From positions 1 through 64,000 of the forward strand of contig JAEZTJ010000079.1 in assembly GCA_023421505.1 (NCBI GenBank): a stretch of 64,000 nt of DNA, read 5' to 3'. Shown piece by piece: positions 25,529-34,823 of the stretch. Origin of the DNA: Bacillota bacterium. Its GTDB lineage: Bacteria > Bacillota > Clostridia > Lachnospirales > Lachnospiraceae. A program made the position numbers and the translations under genes. The first letter of the stretch is position 1. Each line of letters opens with the position of its first letter. The notes under the pieces were generated by a model. The model saw nothing but the letters and a program-made list of their open reading frames with translations, was not told the origin of the DNA and ran no database searches.

Positions 25529-26787
25529 GAATAAAAATGTCATCTCTTATATCATTAGGTATTACTATACTGCTGATAATTGAATATAGGATGTTTAATT
25601 TATTTAAAATACCGAGCACATTGGAGTCAGTGTGGTCATCGAATAGCCATATATTGTTACTTGCAGTTGCCTTAATTTTACTCTTACTAACTTACCATAT
25701 TGATAAATCTATATTTAAAGAATGTTCATTTACGACTCGTTACCTAAAAGTATTATTATTGTCTTTGCTTCTAATTGTTTCATTTTCTATGGTTTACTAT
25801 AGGGGACAGCATTTAATAAATCAGTTTAACGTGTGTACGGACTTTTTGCTTGTTATATGTGCATATCCATGCTTTGTAACGATAATTAGAAAAGGATCTA
25901 TAGATAATTTTTTAGGTATATTAAACTTAATAATTGTAGCTTTTTGTGTTCTATTAATCATACAACATGTACTCTTAAATATTAATGGTATAGTTTTTCT
26001 TGAAGGGGTGAATAGAGCTGCTTTAAGAAATGATACAGTAAGAATGTCAGTGGGGAGTATGGGTAGCTTTTTCCTACTCTATAATTTTGATGTGTGGTAT
26101 AAAAATAAAAATAGATTTGTAATAAAAAATATAGTGTTTTTTATAATTGAATTATATTGTGTAGTCTTTATTTCACAAACGAGAATGAGTATGTTTGCTT
26201 GTGCTTTGGGGATAGTTGCAAGTATTTGGGTAAATAATACGACTAGAAATAAAATATTTAAAGGTCTGAGTATAATAATATTATGCACAGTAATTTTGAT
26301 TGTATCAGGTGCTCTTGAATTTTTAATGGAAACTTTTAGTATAGAGAGTTATTCTGATAATGCTGCTCGCTTTGGTGCCTATACATATTATAGCAGAGCA
26401 TTCTTGAATAATCCGATTTTTGCGCAGGGTTTTATTACTAATTTGGATTATTCCATTGTTAAATATGGAAGTATGGGGATATATTACTATGTTGATGTTG
26501 GTATAATTGGTCTATTAGCCCAAGTGGGCATATTCATTATTCCGATTTTTATTTGGCCAGTTATTCGTTGGGGGAAAGAAATTATAAAAATACTGAATAA
26601 TAGAGAATATAGAAGCAAGTATGGATTTTTAGTAGTTATGTTCACTTATTTAATTGCGACTACATTTACATTAATCATAACTGATACAGCTAGAAGTTTT
26701 TTATATCCTTTTTATTTCGCAATATTTGAATATTTTACATTTATAACGAAGCGAAAAATTGGAAGTCAACTCTCGAAGACTATATAA
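25525..26787 (+). CDS. Probable polysaccharide polymerase (Wzy/O-antigen ligase-like)
   Basis: This 420-residue protein has about ten to twelve membrane segments and a larger extracytoplasmic loop near residues 270-330 (SDNAARFGAYTYYSRAFLNNPIFAQGF), as seen in O-antigen polymerase/ligase proteins. Primary sequence similarity in this group is low, so the call rests on topology, that loop, and position between the last glycosyltransferase and the flippase. It is coupled to the GT2 gene by a four-base overlap. Confidence 0.72.
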   Translation: MRIKMSSLISLGITILLIIEYRMFNLFKIPSTLESVWSSNSHILLLAVALILLLLTYHIDKSIFKECSFTTRYLKVLLLSLLLIVSFSMVYYRGQHLINQFNVCTDFLLVICAYPCFVTIIRKGSIDNFLGILNLIIVAFCVLLIIQHVLLNINGIVFLEGVNRAALRNDTVRMSVGSMGSFFLLYNFDVWYKNKNRFVIKNIVFFIIELYCVVFISQTRMSMFACALGIVASIWVNNTTRNKIFKGLSIIILCTVILIVSGALEFLMETFSIESYSDNAARFGAYTYYSRAFLNNPIFAQGFITNLDYSIVKYGSMGIYYYVDVGIIGLLAQVGIFIIPIFIWPVIRWGKEIIKILNNREYRSKYGFLVVMFTYLIATTFTLIITDTARSFLYPFYFAIFEYFTFITKRKIGSQLSKTI

Positions 26788-26813
26788 TGGTTAAATGGAA
26801 AGGGGTGTAACCT

Positions 26814-28052
26814 ATGAGAAAAGATTATAATATACTCATTATTCATGCACATTGGAATAATAGGGGGGATGAAGCAGCCTTGAGAGCAATGTTAGACGCA
26901 TTAATTGATAGGTATCCCTCTTCAAAAATAGTAGTTTGGCTTCTGGCAGATAATGTAGAGCAATTTCCATATGACAGAAATATCTTTTGTGAAAACCTAG
27001 CTTATCCTAGGAAAAGAGATTTCTATTTTGATTTGCCTTTGCTTATTTTATCAAATGGTAAAATTGCGTTTTCGAAAAGGAGTAAGACGTTTAAAAAACT
27101 GGTGATAGAAGCAGATATTGTTATTCATGGACCTGGAGGACCTAGTATAGGGGATATTTATAGGGGAAATGAAATGCCCTATATTCTTCGTTTGCTCGCA
27201 GTAAATGCAATAGGAACACCTTATGCATTCTATGCGCCATCAATGGGACCTTTTGATAAGAGGAATAACATGCTTAGAAATTACTTGAGAAAAAAGGTTA
27301 TTAATAATTCAGCAGTCTTTTGCTTAAGGGAACCTATTTCAGCTGAGTATGTTAATAGATTGCAGAGTTCTAAGCTTAAAGAGCCTATTGTAACTTTGGA
27401 TTCAGCATTTCAGTATCCAATTGATACTGATATAAATGAAAAAAAGCTTCAGGCGGATGAGGATTTATCTAATTTTATTAGAATGAACAAGAAAATTGTA
27501 GGAATTACAGTTACTGATTTGATGTGGAATCCTAAATATAGTGATGATATTGCGTTAAAAGATAGGATAAATACTGCATTTCGTAAAATGATTGAGTATT
27601 TATTAAAACAAGGGTACGGAATTTTATTTATTCCTCAATTATTTGGAACACAAAATGATAGAAATTATATGACTTCTTTTTCAAAAGAAGGGTGTTTTAC
27701 GATGAGTGATGAACAGGACTGTTATTTTCAACAATATGTAATTTCCAAAATGTATGCACTTATTGGAATGAGATATCATTCGAATATTTTTTCAGCTAAA
27801 ATGGGGTGTCCTTTTGTGTCAGTCGCTTATGAACAAAAAATGAAAGGTTTTATGAAAAAAATAAATATGTTGGACTACTGTGTGACGATCGATAATCTTT
27901 CCTTTGAAACACTGAAAATGGCATTTCAAAATTTAGAAGATAACTATGAAAAATATAAGGGTACATTATTTGAGGAATCTATGAAACTACAACAAGAATC
28001 AGCTAAAACAACAGAAATTATAATTGATTTTCTTGAAAATATAAAAGCATAG
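26814..28052 (+). CDS. Polysaccharide pyruvyl transferase family protein
   Basis: This 412-residue protein begins with NILIIHAHWNNRGDEAALRAM, has IHGPGGPSIGDIYRG, and near the C-terminus IGMRYHSNIFSAKMGCPFVSVAYEQKMKGF, the conserved block of the PS_pyruv_trans family. Members add ketal pyruvate from phosphoenolpyruvate to sugars, giving negative charge. The FrhB-like gene two genes on is a common companion. A short hairpin (ACATGATAA/TTATCATGT, 28055-28076) follows the stop. Confidence 0.85.
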   Translation: MRKDYNILIIHAHWNNRGDEAALRAMLDALIDRYPSSKIVVWLLADNVEQFPYDRNIFCENLAYPRKRDFYFDLPLLILSNGKIAFSKRSKTFKKLVIEADIVIHGPGGPSIGDIYRGNEMPYILRLLAVNAIGTPYAFYAPSMGPFDKRNNMLRNYLRKKVINNSAVFCLREPISAEYVNRLQSSKLKEPIVTLDSAFQYPIDTDINEKKLQADEDLSNFIRMNKKIVGITVTDLMWNPKYSDDIALKDRINTAFRKMIEYLLKQGYGILFIPQLFGTQNDRNYMTSFSKEGCFTMSDEQDCYFQQYVISKMYALIGMRYHSNIFSAKMGCPFVSVAYEQKMKGFMKKINMLDYCVTIDNLSFETLKMAFQNLEDNYEKYKGTLFEESMKLQQESAKTTEIIIDFLENIKA

Positions 28053-28136
28053 AAACATGATAATGGATTATCATGTCTATTATTATGGAAGGGTTTAGTC
28101 AATGATTTCTTTAAGCATAATATCGGAGTGTAAAAT

Positions 28137-29669
28137 ATGGTAATAAATATCGAAAGAAAACAGAACTCAAAAAATATACTGATGAATGTCCTTGCTTTTA
28201 GTGTACAGTTTATTATAAGCTTTTATATTTCTCCGATTATAGTCAGCAAAGTTGGAGCGTCGGCGTATGGATTTATTGGACTTGCTAATGATTTTGTATC
28301 ATATGCGTCTATTTTGGCAACTGTGTTTAATTCGGTAGCCTCCAGATTTATTGCGGATGCTTTCTATCGTCGGGATTATGAGAAAGCTAATAAGTATTTT
28401 AACAGCTTGGTTGTGGCAAATTTCGTAGTTGCTGGGATACTGGGGGGGGCAGGAATAGTTTTAATCCCAAATTTGGTTAATATTTTATCTATTCCGATAG
28501 GGCTTGTTATTGATGTTGAATTGACGTTTGCTTTGATATTTGCTTCCTATGTCATTTCACTGATTACTTTAGTATTTACTACATCTACTTTTGTTACAAA
28601 TCGAACCGATGTGCAAGGAATTCGAAATATCATTCAATATATTGTTCGATTTGCTCTCATTATTATTTTCTTAAATTTTGTGTCAATTCGAATATACTGG
28701 GTTGCTGTTGCAACCTTGGTTGCGACCATTATTGTTGCTATTATGAATGTAGATTTAACTAGGAGATTGACACCAGAGCTAAGAATTAATTTAAAGGATG
28801 CTCGAAAGGAGTATGCACTAGATCTTGCAAAATCTGGATGTTGGATGGCGCTCGGAAGTGTAAGTACTATTCTTTTGAGGGGGCTTGATTTGACAGTTGC
28901 TAATCTGTTAATAGGCGATTATGAAATGGGACTGCTTTCTATTGCTCGAACTATGCCGAACAATGTGACCAGTGTTATTACTACAATTGCACCGATTTTT
29001 ACACCAGTGTTTATAGCTTTTTTTACAAAAGGAGATATAAACGGTCTTATTAATAATGTGCGGAGGTCAATTAATACAATGGCCTTGTTACTGTTTGTAC
29101 CCATCACTGGATTTATTGTTTTTTCGTATGATTTTTATACACTTTGGCAAAAGAGCTTATCTGAGAAAGAACTACTTTTAGTAACGCTACTTTCGATTTT
29201 AACTGTGATTCAATCTTACTTTGATTCAACTACATCGACAATGGCTCAATTGAGCGTTATTGTAAATAAGTTGAGGCTTCCTGTGGTTATAAGTTTGGGA
29301 TGTGGTATAATTAGCATTATTACAGAAATAATAATGATAAAGATGTTTGGCCTTGGACTGTATGCAATAGTTCTATCAACCACGGTTGTTATGATTATAA
29401 GATATACTATTTTCAATTCAGTTTATGCAGCGTGGTGTTTGAAGCAAAAGAAGTGGTGCTTTATCTCTACAGTATTGAAGACTTGGCTCTCGATACCAAT
29501 ATTACTTTTTGTAATGCTTGGTGTAAAAATTTTTATGCCGATTAATTCATGGGGAAATCTATGCGTTGACATTGTGATTTGTGGAGGCTTGGGATATTTT
29601 ATTATGTTTTTACTATATGGCCGAGATGATTTAAAGAAAATTATACATAAAAACAAGAAAAAGGGTTAA
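28137..29669 (+). CDS. Polysaccharide flippase (Wzx/MATE-like)
   Basis: This 510-residue protein has about 12-14 membrane segments. It begins SKNILMNVLAFSVQFIISFYISPIIVSKVGASAYGFIGLAND, the usual start of Wzx and related MOP-superfamily lipid-linked oligosaccharide exporters. It would flip the lipid-linked repeat to the outer membrane leaflet for polymerisation. CGGAGTG supplies the binding site. It lies between the pyruvyl transferase and FrhB-like genes. Confidence 0.88.
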   Translation: MVINIERKQNSKNILMNVLAFSVQFIISFYISPIIVSKVGASAYGFIGLANDFVSYASILATVFNSVASRFIADAFYRRDYEKANKYFNSLVVANFVVAGILGGAGIVLIPNLVNILSIPIGLVIDVELTFALIFASYVISLITLVFTTSTFVTNRTDVQGIRNIIQYIVRFALIIIFLNFVSIRIYWVAVATLVATIIVAIMNVDLTRRLTPELRINLKDARKEYALDLAKSGCWMALGSVSTILLRGLDLTVANLLIGDYEMGLLSIARTMPNNVTSVITTIAPIFTPVFIAFFTKGDINGLINNVRRSINTMALLLFVPITGFIVFSYDFYTLWQKSLSEKELLLVTLLSILTVIQSYFDSTTSTMAQLSVIVNKLRLPVVISLGCGIISIITEIIMIKMFGLGLYAIVLSTTVVMIIRYTIFNSVYAAWCLKQKKWCFISTVLKTWLSIPILLFVMLGVKIFMPINSWGNLCVDIVICGGLGYFIMFLLYGRDDLKKIIHKNKKKG

Positions 29670-29671
29670 AG

Positions 29672-30838
29672 ATGAATATTTGTGAGATTACTTCAACAAA
29701 AAAATGTATGTCTTGTGGGGGATGTAGTTATGCTTGCCCAATAAATGCGATAGAGATGCAGTTTAATAAGCAGGATGGCTTCTATCGCCCAAATCTCAAC
29801 AAAGAGAGATGCGTTGAATGTGGAAAATGTTTAAGGGTTTGTCCTGCTACAAACCAAGAAGAAACGTCATTGCTTGGAATATATAAGAATATCTATCTAG
29901 CACACTCTACAGACGCTCATGTAAGACATGATGCAACTTCTGGTGGGGTTATTAATTCTCTTGCGCGCTACCTGATTGATAAGGATATTGTGGAAGGTAT
30001 CTTGATGATGAAATATGACCAAAAAAGCGAAGTTGAGATGACTCCTTTATATGTGACTAAGGAGAATAAACACGTCTTGGAAGAACGACCGCGAGATTTT
30101 GCATCAAGATACGTTTCATATCCAGTCTTAAATGCTTTACGTAAAGATAGAAATACGAAGAGAATAGCTATTGTTGGGACCCCATGCCAATTGCGATCCC
30201 TTAGCTTAAATGTGGGAGAATTTAGTAATATATACATCTTTAAGATAGGTATTACTTGTAGCGGAGGTATGAGTTATAAGGCAACAGAAGAATACAAGCG
30301 GATCAAGCACTTGGAATCTGCAAAGATGTATTACCGTGGTGATGGCTGGCCGGGAAAGAACAGTTTGATTTTAGATCGACAAAAGATTGAGTTTGTTCAT
30401 ACTGGTTCTTTGTTTGAAAGAATGTTTAGTTCTCAAGTATTTAAAAACCCTGGCTGTCGGCAGTGTAAAGATCATTTTGCTGAAAAGGCAGATATTAGTT
30501 TTTGTGATTTCTGGAATGAAGAAGAGTCTAAAACTGAATCAGAAGGGAATAGTTGCGTAATAATACGCAGCAAAGAAGCTCAAGATATATTTGAGCGGAT
30601 GCAACAAGATAGTTATATTGATGTTATCAGAGAATTAAGCGAATTTGAGACGGTGAATACACAAATGCATGTTCTAAAAGCGAAGAAGGGAGATATGCAT
30701 AAAAAAGCATATTACCGTTTTTTTATAAAGTTAATTGATATTATATTTAAATATAAATTATACAAAAAATTCAGTTTTAAAACATACCAACAAATATGTA
30801 AGTATTATTGGAAAATATGTCAAAAAGTGAGTTTTTGA
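29672..30838 (+). CDS. Coenzyme F420 hydrogenase/dehydrogenase beta-subunit family Fe-S protein
   Basis: This 388-residue protein has an N-terminal double [4Fe-4S] ferredoxin domain (C12, C15, C18, C22 and C47, C50, C53, C57), then the FrhB/FdhB domain with ATSGGVI, GTPCQLRSL, CSGGMSYKATEEYKR and FCDFWNEEES. In polysaccharide loci such proteins often accompany pyruvyl transferases. A redox role is likely, but a real F420 link is improbable in this organism. It starts two bases after the flippase stop. Confidence 0.85.
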   Translation: MNICEITSTKKCMSCGGCSYACPINAIEMQFNKQDGFYRPNLNKERCVECGKCLRVCPATNQEETSLLGIYKNIYLAHSTDAHVRHDATSGGVINSLARYLIDKDIVEGILMMKYDQKSEVEMTPLYVTKENKHVLEERPRDFASRYVSYPVLNALRKDRNTKRIAIVGTPCQLRSLSLNVGEFSNIYIFKIGITCSGGMSYKATEEYKRIKHLESAKMYYRGDGWPGKNSLILDRQKIEFVHTGSLFERMFSSQVFKNPGCRQCKDHFAEKADISFCDFWNEEESKTESEGNSCVIIRSKEAQDIFERMQQDSYIDVIRELSEFETVNTQMHVLKAKKGDMHKKAYYRFFIKLIDIIFKYKLYKKFSFKTYQQICKYYWKICQKVSF

Positions 30839-31196
30839 TATATGACATATATCTGTTCTTCAAAAATAAGTACACAAATACTTAGCAATACAATTAACTT
30901 GTGAGCCCAGAAAAGGGAATTAGTTTAGCGAGGAGGAAGCTCGTTACTTAAGGCATTAGCAGTCCCGAGATTCAGGTATGCTAATACCTTAAGCACTCTA
31001 CAGTTTGGTGGCTTTAAAGAAGATAAATTATTAGTACATTACAAAAAATTACATTCTATATTCCGATTATAAGTTCCTAAAAATGGCTGTATTCTGGCTA
31101 TTCTGGATGATCTTAGTATTCTATGTCGGCATATATAACAACAAATAAATACCAATGCTATTGTAGTTCTTCATATATGAAAGGAAAATCTTCATT
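30839..31196 (+). other. Intergenic stretch with possible tnpB 3'-end scar and strong hairpin
   Basis: Codons 30898-30951 read LVSPEKGISLARRKLVT then stop, which resembles the C-terminus of IS200/IS605 TnpB proteins but has no upstream gene. Directly after lies a hairpin, CTTAAGGCATTAGCA (30947-30961) with TGCTAATACCTTAAG (30979-30993), 14 of 15 paired, preceded by smaller stems CCC/GGG (30906-30917) and AGCGAG/CTCGTT (30927-30945). This order fits an IS605-type right end or omega-RNA remnant. The remainder is AT-rich and empty. Confidence 0.35.
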
Positions 31197-32381
31197 ATGA
31201 AAAAACAAGGTTATTATTCTACAGGGGAATTTATGCGAATGTCGCATATTTCTAAAAAAACAATTCGTTATTACGATGAGCAGAATATTTTAAAACCATC
31301 TTATGTTGATCCAGATACTCGTTCACGATTTTATACAGATGTTGAATTTGCAAGATTACAACATATTTTATTATTGAAATATCTTGGGTTTTCTCTTGGA
31401 GATATCAAAGAAATGACAATTAACCAGTCGGATTCTCTTTTTATGGAAGAATCTCTTAAGCTACAGTTGAAGCTGGTAGAAGAACGAATTGATCAGCTAC
31501 ATATTGTAGCGGACACAATTAAGAGTGCCTCACAGATGTTGATTATAAATAAGGAAGTGAATTGGAGCCAGTCGTTAGAAGTAATACATGATATTGGTTT
31601 AGATAAAAGCTTAAAAAATCAATATAATAATGCCTCCAATATAGCAGCCAGAATTCATCTCCATAACAGATATTCTCAAAACAAGAAGGGGTGGTTTCCT
31701 TGGATATTTGAACACTGTGAGCTCAAATCCGGTATGCGAGTATTGGAACTTGGTTGTGGAGATGGCACATTTTGGGAAGAAAATATAGAAAAACTTCCAG
31801 TATCCGTACAAGTAGTATTATCAGATCGTTCAGATGGGATGTTGCGGGATGCAAAAAGAAAAGTTTCTTTGGATAATAATAATTTTTCTTTTAAAGCATT
31901 TGATTGTCGTGAAATTCCTTTTGCAGATGAGAGCTTCGACTTGGTTATTGCCAATCATCTTTTGTTTTATTGTGATGATATATCAAAAGTGTTACAAGAA
32001 ATAAGACGGGTATTGAAGCCCGAGGGCACTTTAATTTCCAGCACGTATGGCGCTGCACATATGAAGGAAGTCAGTGAGCTCGTCTCTAGATTTGATGACC
32101 GGATTGTTTTATCAAGTCATAAACTATATGAGAAATTCGGTAGAGAAAATGGAAAAATTATTTTAGAACCATATTTTTCTCACAATACTTGGTGTTCATA
32201 TGAAGATTTTCTATTGGTTCCAACACCTGAGTCGCTTATTTCCTATGTACTTTCCTGCCATGGTAATCAAAATCAGTATATTGTAGACCGATATAATGAG
32301 TTTCGATTACTTGTACAAAAATATACGGAAAAAGGATTTAGAATAACAAAGGACGCTGGTATTTTCATATCGAATAAATAA
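31197..32381 (+). CDS. MerR regulator fused to a SAM-dependent methyltransferase
   Basis: In this 394-residue protein, residues 1-75 form a MerR winged helix (YYSTGEFMRMSHISKKTIRYYDEQNILKP), about 76-115 form the coiled-coil dimer helix, and about 160-300 form a class I methyltransferase with motif I LELGCGDG at 183-190 and FDLVIANHLLFY. A short C-terminal region follows. Regulator and enzyme in one chain suggests SAM or a methyl acceptor may be sensed, but the ligand is unknown. It interrupts the polysaccharide genes. Binding site AAAGGAAA. Confidence 0.85.
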   Translation: MKKQGYYSTGEFMRMSHISKKTIRYYDEQNILKPSYVDPDTRSRFYTDVEFARLQHILLLKYLGFSLGDIKEMTINQSDSLFMEESLKLQLKLVEERIDQLHIVADTIKSASQMLIINKEVNWSQSLEVIHDIGLDKSLKNQYNNASNIAARIHLHNRYSQNKKGWFPWIFEHCELKSGMRVLELGCGDGTFWEENIEKLPVSVQVVLSDRSDGMLRDAKRKVSLDNNNFSFKAFDCREIPFADESFDLVIANHLLFYCDDISKVLQEIRRVLKPEGTLISSTYGAAHMKEVSELVSRFDDRIVLSSHKLYEKFGRENGKIILEPYFSHNTWCSYEDFLLVPTPESLISYVLSCHGNQNQYIVDRYNEFRLLVQKYTEKGFRITKDAGIFISNK

Positions 32382-32408
32382 TTTTATAAAAATGATAAAA
32401 AACACTTG

Positions 32409-32436
32409 AGGGTGCCCTAAGGGCACCATTTATAAT
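32409..32436 (+). terminator. Probable terminator after the MerR-methyltransferase gene
   Basis: GGTGCCC (32411-32417) pairs with GGGCACC (32421-32427) around TAA, followed by ATTTATAATATTT. The stem is GC-rich but short and the T-run is interrupted. It lies 29 bases after the stop. Confidence 0.55.
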
Positions 32437-32501
32437 ATTTAAAAATAAGTAATAAAGAATGTAACGTAGAATAGTTGAAAAATAATGTTGAGCGAGGTAG
32501 C

Positions 32502-33401
32502 ATGATGAAAGGTATAATTTTAGCCGGTGGATCTGGAACACGCCTATATCCACTTACAATGGTCACAAGTAAACAATTGCTTCCGATTTATGACAAGCCT
32601 ATGGTTTACTATCCGATGTCTGTTCTTATGAATGCGGGAATACGAGAAATATTAATTATCTCTACACCACAAGATACTCCAAGATTTCAGGAACTTCTGG
32701 GAGATGGTCATCAGTTTGGAGTAAGCCTATCCTATGCAGTGCAGCCAAGCCCGGATGGATTGGCACAGGCATTTATTATAGGTGCAGGCTTTATCGGAGA
32801 TGATACAGTTGCCATGGTACTGGGTGATAATATATTTTCCGGACATGGTTTTAATAAAAGACTAAGTAAGGCAGTGGAGAATGCTCAGTCAGGAAAAGGA
32901 GCAACCGTATTTGGATATTATGTAGATGATCCGGAACGATTTGGTATTGTAGAATTTGACTCAAAAGGTAAAGTGATTTCCATTGAAGAAAAACCAAAGG
33001 AACCAAAGAGCAACTACTGTGTAACGGGTTTATATTTTTATGATAACAGTGTAGTAGAATATGCGAAAAACTTAAAGCCAAGTTCCAGAGGAGAACTTGA
33101 AATCACAGATCTAAACCGAATTTATCTTGAAAAGAATCAGTTAAATGTAGAACTTCTGGGACAAGGATTCACATGGCTTGATACAGGAACCCACGAGAGT
33201 CTTGTTGAAGCGACAAACTTTGTTAAAACAATAGAACAGCACCAGCATAGAAAAATTGCATGTTTAGAGGAAATTGCCTATTTAAATGGTTGGATTACGA
33301 AAGATGATGTGCTCAAAGTATATGAAATGTTAAAGAAAAATCAGTATGGTCAATATTTATTAGATGTACTAGACGGAAAATACAAAGAAAATTTATATTA
33401 A
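32502..33401 (+). CDS. rmlA: Glucose-1-phosphate thymidylyltransferase
   Basis: It makes dTDP-glucose. The 299-residue protein has MKGIILAGGSGTRLYPLTMVTSKQLLPIYDKPM, LGDNIFSGHGF, IEEKPKEPKSNYCVTGLYFYD and FTWLDTGTHESL, all RmlA signatures. The frame opens at 32475, but GAGGT at 32493 supports the ATG pair at 32502/32505. It is followed directly by rmlB; no rmlC or rmlD is in the window. Composition is less AT-rich than the glycosyltransferases before it. Confidence 0.95.
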   Translation: MMKGIILAGGSGTRLYPLTMVTSKQLLPIYDKPMVYYPMSVLMNAGIREILIISTPQDTPRFQELLGDGHQFGVSLSYAVQPSPDGLAQAFIIGAGFIGDDTVAMVLGDNIFSGHGFNKRLSKAVENAQSGKGATVFGYYVDDPERFGIVEFDSKGKVISIEEKPKEPKSNYCVTGLYFYDNSVVEYAKNLKPSSRGELEITDLNRIYLEKNQLNVELLGQGFTWLDTGTHESLVEATNFVKTIEQHQHRKIACLEEIAYLNGWITKDDVLKVYEMLKKNQYGQYLLDVLDGKYKENLY

Positions 33402-33425
33402 GTAAAATTGGAAGGGGAATAAACT

Positions 33426-34445
33426 ATGAATATTATTGTAACTGGCGGAGCCGGATTTATTGGAAGTAACTTTGTTTTTCACATATTAAATAAATATCCA
33501 AATTATAAGATAGTATGTCTGGATTCTCTCACATATGCAGGAAATCTATCGACATTAACATCTGTTATGGATAACCCTAATTTTCGGTTTGTAAAGCTAA
33601 GTATTACAGACAGAGAAGGTATATATCAATTATTTGAAGAAGAACATCCGGATATTGTGGTTAACTTTGCGGCAGAGAGCCATGTTGACCGATCTATTGA
33701 AAATCCGGAGGTATTCCTTGATACGAACATCAAAGGGACAGCGGTACTCATGGATGCCTGTAGGAAATACGGAATTCAACGATATCATCAGGTTTCTACG
33801 GATGAAGTATATGGGGATCTCCCGCTAGACCGCCCTGATCTTTTCTTTACAGAAGAGACACCGATTCATACAAGTAGTCCATATAGTTCTTCTAAAGCAG
33901 GAGCAGATCTTTTAGTGCTATCCTACCATCGCACTTATGGCCTTCCTGTAACAATTAGCCGTTGTTCCAATAACTATGGACCTTATCATTTTCCAGAAAA
34001 GCTGATTCCACTTATGATTGCAAATGCATTGAATGATAAACCACTGCCAGTGTATGGAAAAGGTGAGAATGTACGTGACTGGCTTTATGTGGAAGATCAC
34101 TGTAAGGCCATTGATTTAATTATTCACAATGGATGTATCGGCGAAGTGTATAATATTGGTGGGCATAACGAGATGACAAACATTGATATCGTAAAAATCA
34201 TATGTAAAGAACTTGGAAAGTCTGAAAATCTAATTACTTATGTAACAGACAGAAAGGGACATGATATGCGTTATGCAATAGATCCAACAAAAATTTATAA
34301 CGAACTTGGATGGCTTCCAGAAACAAAGTTTGTAGATGGCATCAAAAAAACAATTCATTGGTATCTTGATAACAGAGAATGGTGGGAGACAATTATTTCA
34401 GGAGAATATCAAAATTACTACGAGACGATGTATCTTAATCGCTAA
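33426..34445 (+). CDS. rmlB: dTDP-glucose 4,6-dehydratase
   Basis: It converts dTDP-glucose to dTDP-4-keto-6-deoxyglucose. The 339-residue extended SDR has TGGAGFIGSNF at the N-terminus, AAESHVDRSIENPE, STDEVYGDLP, the catalytic YSSSKAG (Y-x3-K), SRCSNNYGPYHFPEKLIPLMI and GENVRDWLYVEDH. Binding site GGAAGGGGA. It ends the polysaccharide sugar block; genes turning its product into rhamnose or another 6-deoxysugar must lie elsewhere. Confidence 0.95.
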   Translation: MNIIVTGGAGFIGSNFVFHILNKYPNYKIVCLDSLTYAGNLSTLTSVMDNPNFRFVKLSITDREGIYQLFEEEHPDIVVNFAAESHVDRSIENPEVFLDTNIKGTAVLMDACRKYGIQRYHQVSTDEVYGDLPLDRPDLFFTEETPIHTSSPYSSSKAGADLLVLSYHRTYGLPVTISRCSNNYGPYHFPEKLIPLMIANALNDKPLPVYGKGENVRDWLYVEDHCKAIDLIIHNGCIGEVYNIGGHNEMTNIDIVKIICKELGKSENLITYVTDRKGHDMRYAIDPTKIYNELGWLPETKFVDGIKKTIHWYLDNREWWETIISGEYQNYYETMYLNR

Positions 34446-34823
34446 GGAAAAAGGATATGCATGAAGAATTTCATGGGTATTTGGAAACAATGGTAAGAAT
34501 TCTATAAACTATGTTAGATGTGGGGAAAAGCTATTCAAAGATAAGTATAGCGAATAATTAAATCAGCACACCCACTTATACGATTGATCTTGTTCGATTA
34601 CTTATGTATATGGTGAAATAAAAAATTGATACTATAAAGCAGCCAATGATGGCAGATCCATTAGCTGGTATAAAGTACTAAAGAAATCTTTCGCCAAGCC
34701 GTAATTTGAGGCTAACGGCATATAGCGAAGACCTAATGGCTGTTCTGCCTGTTACAACAGTGAAATATAGAATATCAAAGGCTGCCAGAAGAAGTGTTAC
34801 TGCCAAACTGCATAGGATACTAA
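34446..34823 (-). other. 378-base gap with nested hairpin downstream of panE
   Basis: No gene is seen. A nested hairpin lies at 34690-34729: outer TTCGC/GCGAA and inner GCCGT/ACGGC. On the minus strand it is followed by AGATTTCTTTAG, so it may end panE transcription. The stretch 34640-34800 has further short partial repeats (GCCAATGATGGC, CCTAATGGCTG) that could be a mobile-element remnant, but I cannot name one. Confidence 0.4.

Noticed and set aside
29672..30838. True F420-dependent hydrogenase subunit
   Set aside because: No other hydrogenase or F420 genes are near; family members in polysaccharide loci are common and the name reflects the domain only.
34640..34800. Integron attC-like site
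   Set aside because: The nested hairpin has a GGCTAAC-like word but no matching core pair, and no integrase or cassette array is present.
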